A stretch of 64,000 nt of DNA from Agrypnia vestita (Eukaryota > Arthropoda > Insecta > Trichoptera > Phryganeidae), in the NCBI GenBank assembly GCA_016648135.1, contig JADDOH010001518.1, positions 62,001 to 126,000 on the forward strand, read 5' to 3'. How positions within the stretch are numbered: position 1 is the stretch's first letter; every line of letters begins with the position of its first letter. The translations under genes and the position numbers were made by a program. Positions 54,230 through 64,000 of this stretch are shown one piece after another. Under the pieces are notes generated by a model. The model saw only the letters and a program-made list of their open reading frames with translations. It had not been told where the DNA came from and searched no databases.

Positions 54230-55650
54230 TCCAGTAACATTCATTCACCACTCTTATTTCCAGATTTCCTTGTTTTCCCGCTTCTCAAACACCACCACTT
54301 TAATTCATTCAGCAGAATTTCACCCCCTCCCCTTCCCCCGTGCATACATCGGACGTCCGAGCCACAGGCACTGTAAATCAGTCCATCTGACTATGTACTC
54401 TGGAGGCTCTGAACTAGATTAGAAATCTTCCCTCCGAAGCTAACAGACCCGTGGGGGATTTGGAGAGTTGGTCTGGATGAAAATGAATGAATATTAAAAC
54501 GTGGGCTTAAGAGTTTATTGTTTAATCTGTATTCAGGATCAAATCCTTTATAAGTCATCTGTCTACACGAATATTCCTATTGTACTTTTGTATATATTTG
54601 AATATGATTTATTTATTTTCTACAGTGCATAAAGTATTAAAAAATGATATTTATTTTGAATCTTTTTTTATTGGTAACTAAAGATACAATTTTGAAAAAA
54701 AAAACATTTGAAATAAATTACTACAAAAAAGAACATATGAACACAGATGTTAAGGCTGGACATTCACTGCAAATGCATATTTCGGCGTATTTTAGGAAAA
54801 TGTGGATTTTTATTACTCATTTATATCAGAATTTGTAGTCTAGAATGCATTTTTTTAAAGACAATAACTTAGATAAAACCTTTGTTCTTATATAAAAGTA
54901 GTAAACTAAACATTATTTACAATAATTAAGAAAATATAAGCATTAATTGACAGGCCGCGGCCAAAAAAATCGTTTTTAAACGGTTTTGTATCCTAGGCGG
55001 AAAAAAGTTTTAATGAAAATTTATATGTACGCAAAATATGATTTTTAAAACACATAAAGCTTACTTCATTATCTAGAATCCATACTTAGATAATTAAGAA
55101 ATGTTCAATATTAATAAAGTTATAATATTTTAAATTTTTACAAGAAATTTTTACGTTTTTTGTTGATTTCAAAATGCTTTTTATTCATATAAAGAGATGA
55201 TTTTAAAAAGTATATTCTATTTATTCCCGTATATTGAAGCTTTACTCACTAATTAAAATTTAATTTCATTTATTAAATTATTTATTTTCATTTACATTAA
55301 TTTCAATTAATTATTATTTTTTTATAATTTATTTTTTACTTTTATAAAATAAATATTATTTAATTCATCATAAAAAGTCTATTATGAAATTATTTCATAT
55401 TCACAAAATGTTCACAATGTGTTCACAAAATATTCATATTTTGTACTCTAATGTCACTCTAGGACCACCACAAACTGTGACAAAATGATGCTAGAATAGA
55501 CTGTAGATATATTGAAAATGCCGTTTTCACCAAGGTATATTCATTGTAAACTCATCAATGTATTATTAAACTCGTATATCATGTATATATTATACTCACG
55601 TATCAAAGTTCCGTACGTAAACATATTTTCATTCACACAATTTTGTGTAC
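54230..55650. other. Unassigned AT-rich stretch
   Basis: One GC-richer patch at 54310-54480. Otherwise very AT-rich with no supported feature. Confidence 0.5.
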
Positions 55651-55659
55651 ATGATATAT

Positions 55660-55728
55660 GTTGATGATGATGATAATGGTGATGATATTGATGATGATAA
55701 TATTGATAATGGCGATGATGATAATTAT
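55660..55728. repeat. (GAT)n microsatellite
   Basis: GTTGATGATGATGATAATGG and similar interrupted GAT repeats. Confidence 0.9.
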
Positions 55729-55784
55729 AAAAACCTGTTTAAGAGTATGTACAGCCTGGAACAATAAACTGTATATTAATTTTA

Positions 55785-56085
55785 GAAGTCTTACAGGAAG
55801 GAAATTATTTATATAATAAACATATGTTCACTTTACACAATGCAACGTTCACCAATTGTAAGAAAATCCCAACATTACAATTTTTTTTTGTAAGTTTTAT
55901 ATACCTATGTATGATCCAAATCTGAAAACCTTTCATTTATTTAAAGGAATCATGCTGGAGACATCTATTCTCTATTGTCATAAACTAGTGTAATTTATAG
56001 ATTTCACAGCTGGGCAGTCCAACAAAAAAAAAATCCATACGCGTGTTTAGTCTCTGTGAGACTTTAATGAATTAGCTTAAATAAT
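55785..56085. mobile_element. MITE family D, copy 4
   Basis: AGAAGTCTTACAGGAAGGAA, TTCACTTTACACAATGCAAC, GTTCACC at the left; TTTAGTCTCTGTGAGACTTT at the right. It is followed by ATTAATCATCCCTCTGGGGA, shared with the flank of 49645-50205. Confidence 0.7.
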
Positions 56086-56234
56086 TAATCATCCCTCTGG
56101 GGACAAAATACATTAACTGTGTTCTCAGAACATACCAATATATAAAAACTTTGTTAAGTTTTGTATTAATTCGTTTTCGTTTCAACTCCCCTACAACGGC
56201 ATTAATATGACAAGTTGAAAACCGCAAACTCGAT

Positions 56235-56650
56235 ATGAATCCGTCTCAACTTCGACAATATACAAGTTGGATATTTAAATTATTGCCACAACTCCCACGT
56301 GTGGCGGCCTGCTGGTTCAACTTTCCGCCGCGCCGCGTCGCCCCCGGCGCTCTGATTTTTCCCGCCGAATCAACCCCCGCCCCCTCCCCCGATCTCCCCC
56401 CGCTCCAGTGGACCGTAACGACTTTCTATCTAATTATGGAGGCAATAACAAGTTTAATTACGACCGGGTGCCCCGGAGAAGTTTGACTTTAACCACCCTG
56501 TAGTCTGCGGCGATGTTGTCCTGTCGGCGAGTAAACACCGACAGGGTGGGGCAGACGTGCGAGACGTGAAAAAGTGACAGCCTGGTTACTACGAGTACCA
56601 CGGCACGGTATTCTTCTAATCTGTATCGAACTTGCCTAGCGGCCCGTGTC
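56235..56650. other. GC-rich, CpG-rich single-copy island
   Basis: CCGCCGCGCCGCGTCGCCCC, GCCCCCTCCCCCGATCTCCC and GACCGGGTGCCCCGGAG stand out from AT-rich DNA on both sides. An 83-codon plus frame crosses it without known motif. Candidate regulatory island. Confidence 0.4.
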
Positions 56651-56863
56651 TAAGGGATGAGATAACTCTCAATACAGTGTACACGGTTGAGATTTTGGTG
56701 AGACAGGATGTACCCAAAGTTCATCGATCGAATTTGGCAGGATTTTTAGGATTTATTCTTCGAATAATATTTTTACTTCTGAATGAAGGTTAGAACTTTG
56801 TGGTGACATTATTGAAATAAAACAAAAATCTCTCTGTTTTCACAACTTTATTATATATACAAT

Positions 56864-56900
56864 CTACATGTTTCGAGAACAATGTTCTCTTCTTCAGGAT
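56864..56900 (-). ncRNA. Hammerhead-ribozyme-like motif
   Basis: Minus strand: CTGAAGA (56891-56897 in reverse), stem GAGAAC/GTTCTC around loop ATT, then GAAACATG (56867-56874 in reverse) and TAG. Stem II is perfect. Box 1 has A for U. Same type as 43907-43938. Confidence 0.5.
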
Positions 56901-56934
56901 TACTTTTTTTTAAAAATAGTAACTCAACATAGAC

Positions 56935-57540
56935 AGACATCTCAAATGGACCTTCCAAATAGATAAAGTAATTGACTCACTGACTAAACTGACCCGCCTA
57001 TTCCACAAAATACACGAAATCACACCAAAGACCGTAAAAATTCTGATGTACCAGGCATACGTCAGGAGTAGAATAGGATATTTGATACCATTCTGGGGAA
57101 CCGGAAACAAAACTAACCTCAGCTTCAGAAAAAGCATTAGACTCCAACGACAGCAAAAAAAAATACTAAAAAGTGTCTATGATCTGAAATACCGGACACC
57201 AACTGAAACTGTACACCATATAACACAACAATTAAACATCGAAAGCATTACAAAATTCGAAACACTTAAAATCATTCACAGACTAGCAATTGGCGAAAAA
57301 CAAGACGAAGACATAAAATTACACAAAATACATGAAAAACAACACTAGAATGGCTCAAAACTATCATATAACACACGCCAAAAAAAAAGGTTAATCCCGA
57401 CTAATTTGCAACGGATTAAAAATATACAATGACCTGCCACAACAGACCAAACAACTGACCACTGACAAATTCTAAATAGATATGACAAAAATGTTAAAAC
57501 TCGGCCACCTATAAAAAAATGACTTTGTATCTAAATCAAA
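56935..57540 (+). pseudogene. CR1/Jockey-like LINE C-terminus
   Basis: The plus frames read HLKWTFQIDKVIDSLTKLTR, LFHKIHEITPKTVKILMYQA, YVRSRIGYLIPFWGTGNKTN, IRLQRQQKKILKSVYDLKYR, TPTETVHHITQQLNIESITK, FETLKIIHRLAIGEKQ. This is the region after the RT palm ('ly~alv~pil~Yg~~~WG'). With frameshifts it ends IYNDLPQQTKQLTTDKF, the usual C-terminus. Related to 29985-30700. Confidence 0.8.
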
Positions 57541-57633
57541 TTATTATTATCATCTCTTATGTTGAATCATGTAAAAATGTTATCCATAAACCTTTTAGGT
57601 TTCATTTATATTTTAAATAAAAAAATAATAATA

Positions 57634-57758
57634 ATGCGTGTCACATCAATATTCTTTCTATTTTCAAACTAAGCTAAACGCTTGTGCTATGAACTGGTCT
57701 GGAGTGAAATTCGAATCCGCAACCTTTGGATCACGAGGCGAGAGTTCTAACCACAAGA
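57634..57758 (-). mobile_element. tRNA-derived SINE, copy 5
   Basis: GCGTGTCACATCAATATTCT, AAACTAAGCTAAACGCTTGT and AATTCGAATCCGCAACC (B box reversed), GATCACGAGGCGAGAGTTCT, ending at ACCACAAG. The head is cut a few bases short. Lies directly after the LINE end. Confidence 0.85.
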
Positions 57759-57989
57759 AGTGAGGTACAAGAATTAGGAAAACGATCGAAAATCACAATA
57801 CTCGCGTACGCCGAGGACTGTTGTGGATTTCGTTGACCTTGGAAACCACGCACTTTATATTTGTGCTGTGATTTTACATCTCGTAGAACTTTTTAATACA
57901 TAATATAACTTTTGTAATTACTATGTACAGTATTTCCAATTTCTCAATCATATACAAAGCGAGTTAAAATTACTTTACAGCTATTAGCT

Positions 57990-58360
57990 TTACGTTTAGT
58001 CCAGAATGTCCAAGCAACAATGTCCTAATATCGAAAGTTATGGAGATGTGCTACTTCAAAGTGCTATTTAAAAATTTCTAACTTATCTTCTGTAAAAGGT
58101 TGAACCATCATCAAAATACGGTAAATGAATAATTCTTCCATGTAAAAGGCAAGGGCGTATAATAAATAAAAAAAAAACGTTTTTAGAATATTTGCTTTAA
58201 TGCGAGCGAAAATTAATTTTTCACAAAATTTTAATCCTTTTATTTGACGTATGAAAGCGAAGGAATTTATTATTTTCGAAATAGGTTACATTTCAAAATT
58301 TAAGAGAAAATCATCGATATTATGACATTGTTGCTTTAATATTTTTGACTCATAATTTAG
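57990..58360. mobile_element. TIR family E, remnant
   Basis: AAGCAACAATGTCCTAATATCGA (58011-58033) is mirrored by TCGATATTATGACATTGTTGCTT (58314-58336), and AAGTTATGGAGATGTGC follows the left arm as in the other copies. Outer ends are decayed. Confidence 0.55.
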
Positions 58361-59079
58361 GAAAAAACCTTTCTATGTGGATTTTCTTTGTAACGCCTTC
58401 TGTATGTTATCCCCTAAATGACATAAAATGTTTTGAACGACCAATTGAAATTTTGATGTTATGCTTCTTAGCGCGTTTATACAAGAAATTTTTTTTTTTT
58501 ATTCGTTGATGGACAGCTGCCATTGTTGAAATTGAATTTCTATTTATATACCTTAAGTTGGAACACAGCTGTCCAGCTATGTATAGTTTTTTAGTATGCC
58601 AATGAAAGATAAATTCAAATGCGCGTACGTACATACCCGCGCCTAATATTTTTGTATAAAAATTACCAAGGGTAGGAAAAAATACTGATATGTTAGAATT
58701 CCTTGAAGAATTATATTTCACCCTATATAATGAGGAATGTTACTGTGCCTGAATTAACGGTGTGATTTCTGAAGGTTTTGTAATAGGTATCAAATTACGC
58801 CAGGTTTGCTTTTCGATCCCTTTCACAATTTTTTTGGATAAGATTTTAGAGAAAAGTCACCCACCCTTAGCGATAAAAGCAACGTCAACACGGTTTCCCA
58901 CTCTTTAGATTAGCTCTGGGATAGGAGGGTGTCAAGAGTGGATCAGAAACTTTGATGAAGAGGGTACAGATGAGAAAATAGTGATTGTTGTAGAAAGAGA
59001 TTAGAAAATTTGCAATACCTCAATTTTTAAAGCATGGTTGCGGTTGGTTCGGCAATACAATTGAATTGAATAGATCAAA

Positions 59080-59328
59080 TGTGGGGAATGATAGCAAGGG
59101 TAGTAATATCCAAAACAAAATTGAATGCAGTCATCGAGAATTACTAATTTATAACTTTTGTGAATAAGTTTAATAAATCATGATACCTATAAATTTATAG
59201 GAAACATGATTTTTGAATTGATAGATACATAAAATCTATTATTCAGTTTATTTTAATTAAGTAATCCTCGGTGACTGCATTCAAATTTTTTTTTTTTGAT
59301 ATTGCTGCATTTGCTTTTGTACCCCACA
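59080..59328. mobile_element. TIR MITE family C, copy 2
   Basis: TGTGGGGAATGATAGCAAGG, GAATGCAGTCATCGAGAATT; reverse from the right end TGTGGGGTACAAAAGCAAAT, GAATGCAGTCACCGAGGATT. Same family as 9257-9478. A target duplication is not clear. Confidence 0.7.
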
Positions 59329-59459
59329 AATAAGCACTGCGTTTATTAAACAGTTAGATGGTAAATATGTAATATAAAGTAAAGGTTGTTACAGTGATGC
59401 CGATGCCCATGTATAAAAAAATGAATTATCACTACAGTTTAAAATAATACAAACTACGC

Positions 59460-59930
59460 ATTATCGTAGTCTCTCGAACGGTCCACATGAATCTACAAGC
59501 AACTAGAATTTTATCATAATCACTAGAAATATTGAGAAATAACTAGGAATATGGAGAAACTACTCGAAAATTCGCGAAATCATCATTTTTGTATAAAAAC
59601 AATGTTAGGCATACGCGCGAACAGAGTTATTTCTGAGATAACACCGATGAAAGCAAACCGTTGAGCTTACAAGAGAGAAAAAAGCGACAGACATCCGGCA
59701 CAAGTCAGTACTTACGCACGAAATTGAACAGAATAACTTGGCAATGGCAAAAAATGTACAGCGAAGATTTTGGTAAATTGGTGCGAACTTTTGTGAATTA
59801 TTCTTGAAACAATCAGTGTAAATTTAAAAATGGTGCTCAAATTAAATTCGTATCCAGTAACTCGTGTAATAAATAAAATATTAATTAATATGTTTCATTT
59901 GCCTCCCACATTAATAGTAATACTGTACCG
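59460..59930 (+). mobile_element. LTR-like fragment, family B
   Basis: TTTTTGTATAAAAACAATG (TATA), GTTATTTCTGAGATAACAC, ACAGTGT-like spacing, then CTCAAATTAAATTCGTATCCAGTAACTC and TTTGCCTCCCAC correspond in order to 21890-22321. The terminal ACA and target duplication are missing. Confidence 0.5.
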
Positions 59931-60010
59931 CCATATATATACTTATTGATAAATGGCTGTGCATCGAGCATACTCATTTGGGTCGAATGCTTTTATTTTT
60001 ATTTATAAAA

Positions 60011-60310
60011 CTAGCTGTGCCCGCGCGGCTTCGCACGCGTAGATTTTTAGTACACTGTTTGGATCGTCACAGAACTTTTACGAACCTTCTAGAACATTCT
60101 CCTTCCAGAACTTTCAAGAAATTTATCAAATGTACAGAAACCTTCTAGACACACCGATACATTTATAATCTTATAGAACTTTCGGGAATTTTCTTGAACC
60201 TTCTCCTTCCAGAATTTTCTAGAGCAGGTTTTTCCGAACCTTCTAGACTCACCGACACAGTCGGCGCGCCTATTTTGAAACAATATGAAGCATTTGCGGC
60301 CTTCCCATAA
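60011..60310 (-). mobile_element. Helitron-type element with heat-shock-element-like repeats, copy 2
   Basis: Read on the minus strand it ends ACGCGTGCGAAGCCGCGCGG, GCACAG, CTAG (60011-60014 in reverse), T. It matches copy 1 (11925-12221), including ATTTTTAGTACACTGTTTGG in reverse and TTTCAAAATAGGCGCG...GTCGGTGAGTCTAGAAGGTT. GAAnnTTC words recur throughout. Copies share a readable stretch FQNRRADCVGESRRF, which is probably not a protein. Confidence 0.75.
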
Positions 60311-60639
60311 CAAAACAATGTGCTAGAAAGCACATTTTCGTCACCCGCTCCCACCCACGCACAGCCACCCCAGAATGATAGTAAGAAAGAGTTTATAGAC
60401 ATTAAAATATTTCGATACAAAAGTCATCATCAGCAGTAGCCGTATTCCATACAATTTTCAAAGCCTTTTCGAATGTCTCCAGAAATATTGCTATTTCTAT
60501 CTTGATAGTTATTGTGAAACATTGGTATGTCGTCAGTGTTGACTTTTTAAAGTTATTCACAGTTTGTGAATTTTTCGTTTGTTCGCGTAAAAATCTGTTT
60601 TAATAAAAAGTTATTCATTACATACTTAGATGATCAAAA

Positions 60640-60712
60640 ACCCTCATGGAATCGAACCTCAAAACCGCCAGATTACTTGTGTCATGTTCATTAGACTAAA
60701 AGGCCAAACAAC
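60640..60712 (-). repeat. tRNA-like head (A and B boxes)
   Basis: Minus strand: TTTTAGTCTAATGAACATGA (A box TAGTCTAATGA) ... GGTTCGATTCC (B box). The spacing fits a tRNA-derived pol III promoter. An acceptor stem is not evident. Not from the SINE family above. Confidence 0.45.
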
Positions 60713-60719
60713 TTTTTAG

Positions 60720-62010
60720 CTTTAAAAAATCCTATTTATTTAATCTGGGTGTTTTATTGTATAATGTATGTACATCTACATATATATTTTTATGCCCCTT
60801 TTGTACCTTCTCATCAATGTTTAACCATTGTTTCGGCTTTACAAGTCCAGAAATACATTTCCTTTATCTTACCCTAAACAAACTTAGCCAAAGTCTTCCC
60901 TTTCTTCTTGCACCCCCACCCCGACACGTCTCACACATAGTTCTTCCGCGTCATCGAGCAAACAGCTAAGCAGAATATTTACACGTTGTTAGCTGTGTGA
61001 TGATTAATCTATTTTCCATAAATGCTCATCATCCATTATCATCCCAGACAAAAGGTTTCTCTCAGACTACCCTTGTCTTAAGCCACCCCTTACTTGCTTT
61101 AAATGCCCTTAATCACTCCCAACCCTTTCGGCTTCACACCGCTGGAAGCTTGAATGCCGTGAAATCAATAGATCTTAACGATGTGTTTCAAATTTATGAA
61201 AACTGAGTGAGGTTTTGTAACATATACCTACTTTGGTGCCGGCATTTTACAGAAATATTATCTCAAAAATATCAAAAACCAGAGCTAGACCATAACACAA
61301 GATATTTATTGTTTCAGAGATATGTTTGTAGAACTCCATAATCACACATATGGAAATAAAAACAATTGTTTTTTAATTTCTACCTCTTTAATTTTTTGAG
61401 ACACGTTTTGCCTTACGAGGTCATTATCAATCTAAATATTACATTTTACATTCAACAATTGTATTTATAGTAAAAGTATTAGAAAGAGATGCTATATAAT
61501 TTTAAAAATTAATTAAAGTTTTTGGATTTCTGCTCGATTCTAAGAAACAATTCTGTTCGAACACTAATGACAAGTACACTAATGACAATACATACTAGGA
61601 TGAGGATAGATTTACAACTTGATATAAATGTGATATTCATGATAACAAATTATGTTTGTGCACTAATGATCATTTTCAAACGTGGGGTTTACAGACAGCA
61701 TTAAATATATTTGATCGCTAATGATAATTCTTCAAATGCAGGTTTGCAGGCATGTAGATTTTTTCAAACTTAAAGTTTGTTTACGTTTTAGAGCTTTGTG
61801 ATTGATTGAATTCATTAATATCAAACCTATCAAACAATATTTTACAATAACTGTCAAGACGCAGAAATACCAATAATGCTTATTTCAGAATACGACGAAT
61901 TAACGCATTTGAAAGAACCCGATTTACGTCTCATTTAAAAAGTGTAACAACCTGTTATTTTAAGGGTCGTAAATATAATTAACCCGCATACTGATAACAT
62001 ACTCAAATAA
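60720..62010. other. Unassigned stretch
   Basis: No supported gene, RNA or repeat. Confidence 0.4.
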
Positions 62011-62029
62011 TTTTTTATAACACAGCGTC

Positions 62030-62450
62030 GCGATATAAATTAGGTACGCTCTCCCTCGGGTCAGGTCTGCGCTCGCATCCCGGACCGGTGCTGTGATTCG
62101 GCCCCGGATTACTACCCTTCTTTGATTAATTTTTCCGCGAAGTTCCGTCAAGCCAAACACCCCCCGGCGGGGGGGAGAGGTTAGTTCGGGACCAGAAACA
62201 ACCCCGCGCGAAGTTCCGCCAGGGCGGGATTATGAGCGTTCGGCGTTGCCAGCGACAGAAGTCGCCGGACGCGGACACGGGCGCGCTCATTATTCACGGG
62301 CGCGTTTCGGCCGGGCGTGAAAAGTTAACTCGCGGCCGAGACAATGCGATTATGTCGCGGCAGTTGGAATTCGGTTTCCGTTAACTGATTTTGCGAGTTG
62401 GGCTCTTGCGAGAAGCGTGATCCCGCTCGACTTCCCGGCGTATTGGTTAA
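62030..62450. other. Strongest GC/CpG-rich island of the window
   Basis: GTTCCGTCAAGCCAAACACC, a CCCCCCGGCGGGGGGG block, GAAGTCGCCGGACGCGGACA, ATTATTCACGGGCGCGTTTC and GGCCGGGCGTGAAAAGTTAA. There is no repeat copy here and no long frame except a 66-codon minus frame without motif. Candidate promoter or conserved regulatory element. Confidence 0.45.
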
Positions 62451-62673
62451 TGGTGTTCATAAAAAATCGTTTGCATCATTTGCGGCAGTACGCAGAATAA
62501 ATGCTTGCATTATAAATGTATAAATCCATTCAGGTGCAACATGTAAGAAACCATAGAAATTAAAAAATAATAATTGGAGAATTCCACATTCACACAAATG
62601 ACTGGAAAATAACGCACCATATCTTGCTCCTCTAATCATAAAGTATAGACTTTTAGACAACTCTATATTTAGA

Positions 62674-62705
62674 CTAGCTGCAATCAGTCAAAAATGACGG
62701 AACAT
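62674..62705 (-). mobile_element. Helitron 3' end (CCGTCA hairpin family)
   Basis: Minus strand CCAATGTTCCGTCATTTTTG, ACTGATTGCAG, CTAG, T. Same ending as 29949-29990. The upstream word GAACCAATGTTCCGTCA is shared. Confidence 0.6.
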
Positions 62706-62784
62706 TGGTTCGCGTCTTTGCTTAGCCCTAGTATATATTTATAGCATCTTTCTGGCACTCCACGGAGTGGCGGCCGTGGCAAAA

Positions 62785-62830
62785 TGCGGGGACAGACGGA
62801 CAGATGAACAGACAGACAGACGGACAGACT
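62785..62830. repeat. GGACAGAC-type short repeat
   Basis: GGGGACAGACGGACAGATGA, ACAGACAGACAGACGGACAG. Probably belongs to the Helitron-type repeat body next to it. Confidence 0.7.
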
Positions 62831-62849
62831 AGCACGTCTAAACAAGCTA

Positions 62850-63060
62850 GCACGGCCGCATCCCGCGTGGCCAGGGTGGCCAGCCGTGCGATAACTCAGG
62901 CGAATAATTTAGTGGAGCGGAATACTTAAGTAGCGGAATAAATCGTAGCGATTAATACGGGAGTAAACTGGATTGAATGTTAAATAAAGTATCAAAGCGA
63001 TAATAAAGTTTTAATTTACGAAATAGTGTAATTCAAAAAATATAGTTATGTTTAATAGTG
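62850..63060 (+). mobile_element. Solo-LTR family A, fragment
   Basis: GGCCAGGGTGGCCAGCCGTG, AACTGGATTGAATGTTAAATAAAG and AAAGCGATAATAAAGTTTTAATTTACGA correspond to the minus strand of 888-1745 and 19568-20042 (GGCCAGGGTGGCCAACTGAG, AAAGTGTCAAAACGAATATAAAG). Ends are not preserved. Confidence 0.5.
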
Positions 63061-63639
63061 TTTAATAGATACTGCATCATATTATACAACCTACAATATT
63101 GATGATTCCATCATGAAGGTGAATGATTGATTTTAAATGGGCAACATAAAACCAAGTGTCATGGAGATGTAAGATTGAATAGGCCAAGGCTTAGGCAATA
63201 GTGCTTTTGCAGAAGTATGGTAGAATGAAACCCAGCTACTGTATTCACATACTTTACCAGTACTGATCACTTGTTGATCAATACCTCGCCATAAACCACA
63301 AATACGTGTTAATGGCCTCTCTCCTTAGGGTCGCGCGCTTTTGGTCGCCTATCAGGTCAGCTATCCATAAATTATCGGTTCTAAACTTTGAACATTAAGG
63401 AATTTAACACATTATTATGGTTATTAGTGGAGATGCGTATTTGAAATACAGAGACAGGCATAAAAAATGGATTGAATAATCTTAGAAAAACTTATTATAA
63501 ATTTTTGTTATTTTTTTACCATATATATTTACAATGACAGACCAAAGTGCACACCAGTTTTACAGCGAGGTTGCCTCTACACGTCTCCAAAAATAACTTT
63601 TACATATTTATTTACTTTTAATGATAAATTTTATGTGCT

Positions 63640-64000
63640 GTCATGAGATTTTATACTGACAACACACTACGGAAACGTCTAGAATTCTCCACAAGTCTCT
63701 CGTAATCTTTAGAAAGTTCCACAAGATTTTCGAAGTATCTAGAAGATGATGTTACCTATAGTACAAAGGCGTCACGCGACGTAGAGACTGTCATTCGTGA
63801 CAGTCAACAGACGCGATATTAGCAGAGCGAGCGTAGTATGATCAGCATTAGGGATACCAGCGATAAAAAATAAAGAATAAATCTTTCTGCGTGCCAACAT
63901 TGAACGGAGTTTACTAGAAAATGAGCAAAGAAATAAAAACAGCGTGAAATAGTCAAATTAAGAACAAGTGTGTGAAATATTCGATAAATATTTAGTTATA
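63640..64000 (+). mobile_element. LTR-like element, family B, cut by the window end
   Basis: GTCTAGAATTCTCCACAAGT, TTTAGAAAGTTCCACAAG, GGGATACCAGCGATAAAAAATAAAG, AACAAGTGTGTGAAATATTCG. The last parts match 6675-6780. It may be a complete LTR continuing past the window. Confidence 0.5.

Noticed and set aside
60089..60420. Overlapping 74- and 85-codon minus-strand frames
   Set aside because: They lie in the Helitron repeat; the same readable stretch occurs at 11935-12000 with stops, as expected of noncoding repeat DNA.
1..64000. CRISPR array, bacterial operon, or phage
   Set aside because: No equal-length repeat/spacer array, no ribosome-binding-site-led gene clusters; eukaryotic retroelements and SINEs dominate throughout.

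Overview
The window looks like repeat-rich, AT-rich intergenic or intronic DNA of an animal, most likely an arthropod and probably an insect. The evidence is its mix of non-LTR retrotransposons (CR1/Jockey-like, L2-like, RTE-like), a tRNA-derived SINE family, Penelope-type hammerhead motifs, Helitron 3' ends, a hAT MITE and gypsy-like solo LTRs, with no prokaryotic gene organisation. I found no convincing host protein-coding gene. Almost every recognisable coding stretch is a 5'-truncated, frameshifted piece of a LINE.

Layout. Bases 1-9000 hold a terminal-inverted-repeat (TIR) element with a short LINE inside, a solo LTR (888-1745) with a nested SINE, a CR1-like LINE end carrying a tRNA-like cassette (2871-3685), a palindromic hammerhead-like pair (3738-3869) and a hAT MITE (5938-6421) that splits a LINE. 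Bases 9000-20100 hold several MITEs, a Helitron end rich in heat-shock-element-like motifs (11925-12221), an L2-like LINE end, an RTE end, three LINE fragments (18285-19345) and a second solo LTR (19568-20042). Bases 20400-31300 hold a foldback element around a hammerhead-like motif, a third solo LTR (21890-22321), a Helitron/mariner-MITE pair (near 24983-25393), a foldback element with two tRNA-like arms (26285-26620) and two decayed LINEs. Bases 31600-45000 hold a 1.2-kb hAT element containing a nested LINE, the longest coding remnant in the window (a CR1/Jockey-like reverse transcriptase, 33508-35180), nested LINEs at 41700-43605 and two RTE-like ends. Bases 45400-64000 hold an 11-bp minisatellite, more MITEs, LTR fragments, a second copy of the heat-shock-like Helitron, and GC-rich single-copy islands that may be regulatory.

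The elements do not form a pathway; the connections are between copies. Sharing across the window shows one SINE family (five copies), one Helitron family (two), one hAT family (two), one solo-LTR family (two plus a fragment), one L2-like LINE family (three), one RTE-like family (three), and a loosely related set of at least five hammerhead-like CTGANGA-hairpin-GAAA cassettes. The most interesting observations are those cassettes and the conserved structured segment beside one of them, the tRNA-like genes inside inverted repeats, and the heat-shock-element-like Helitron.
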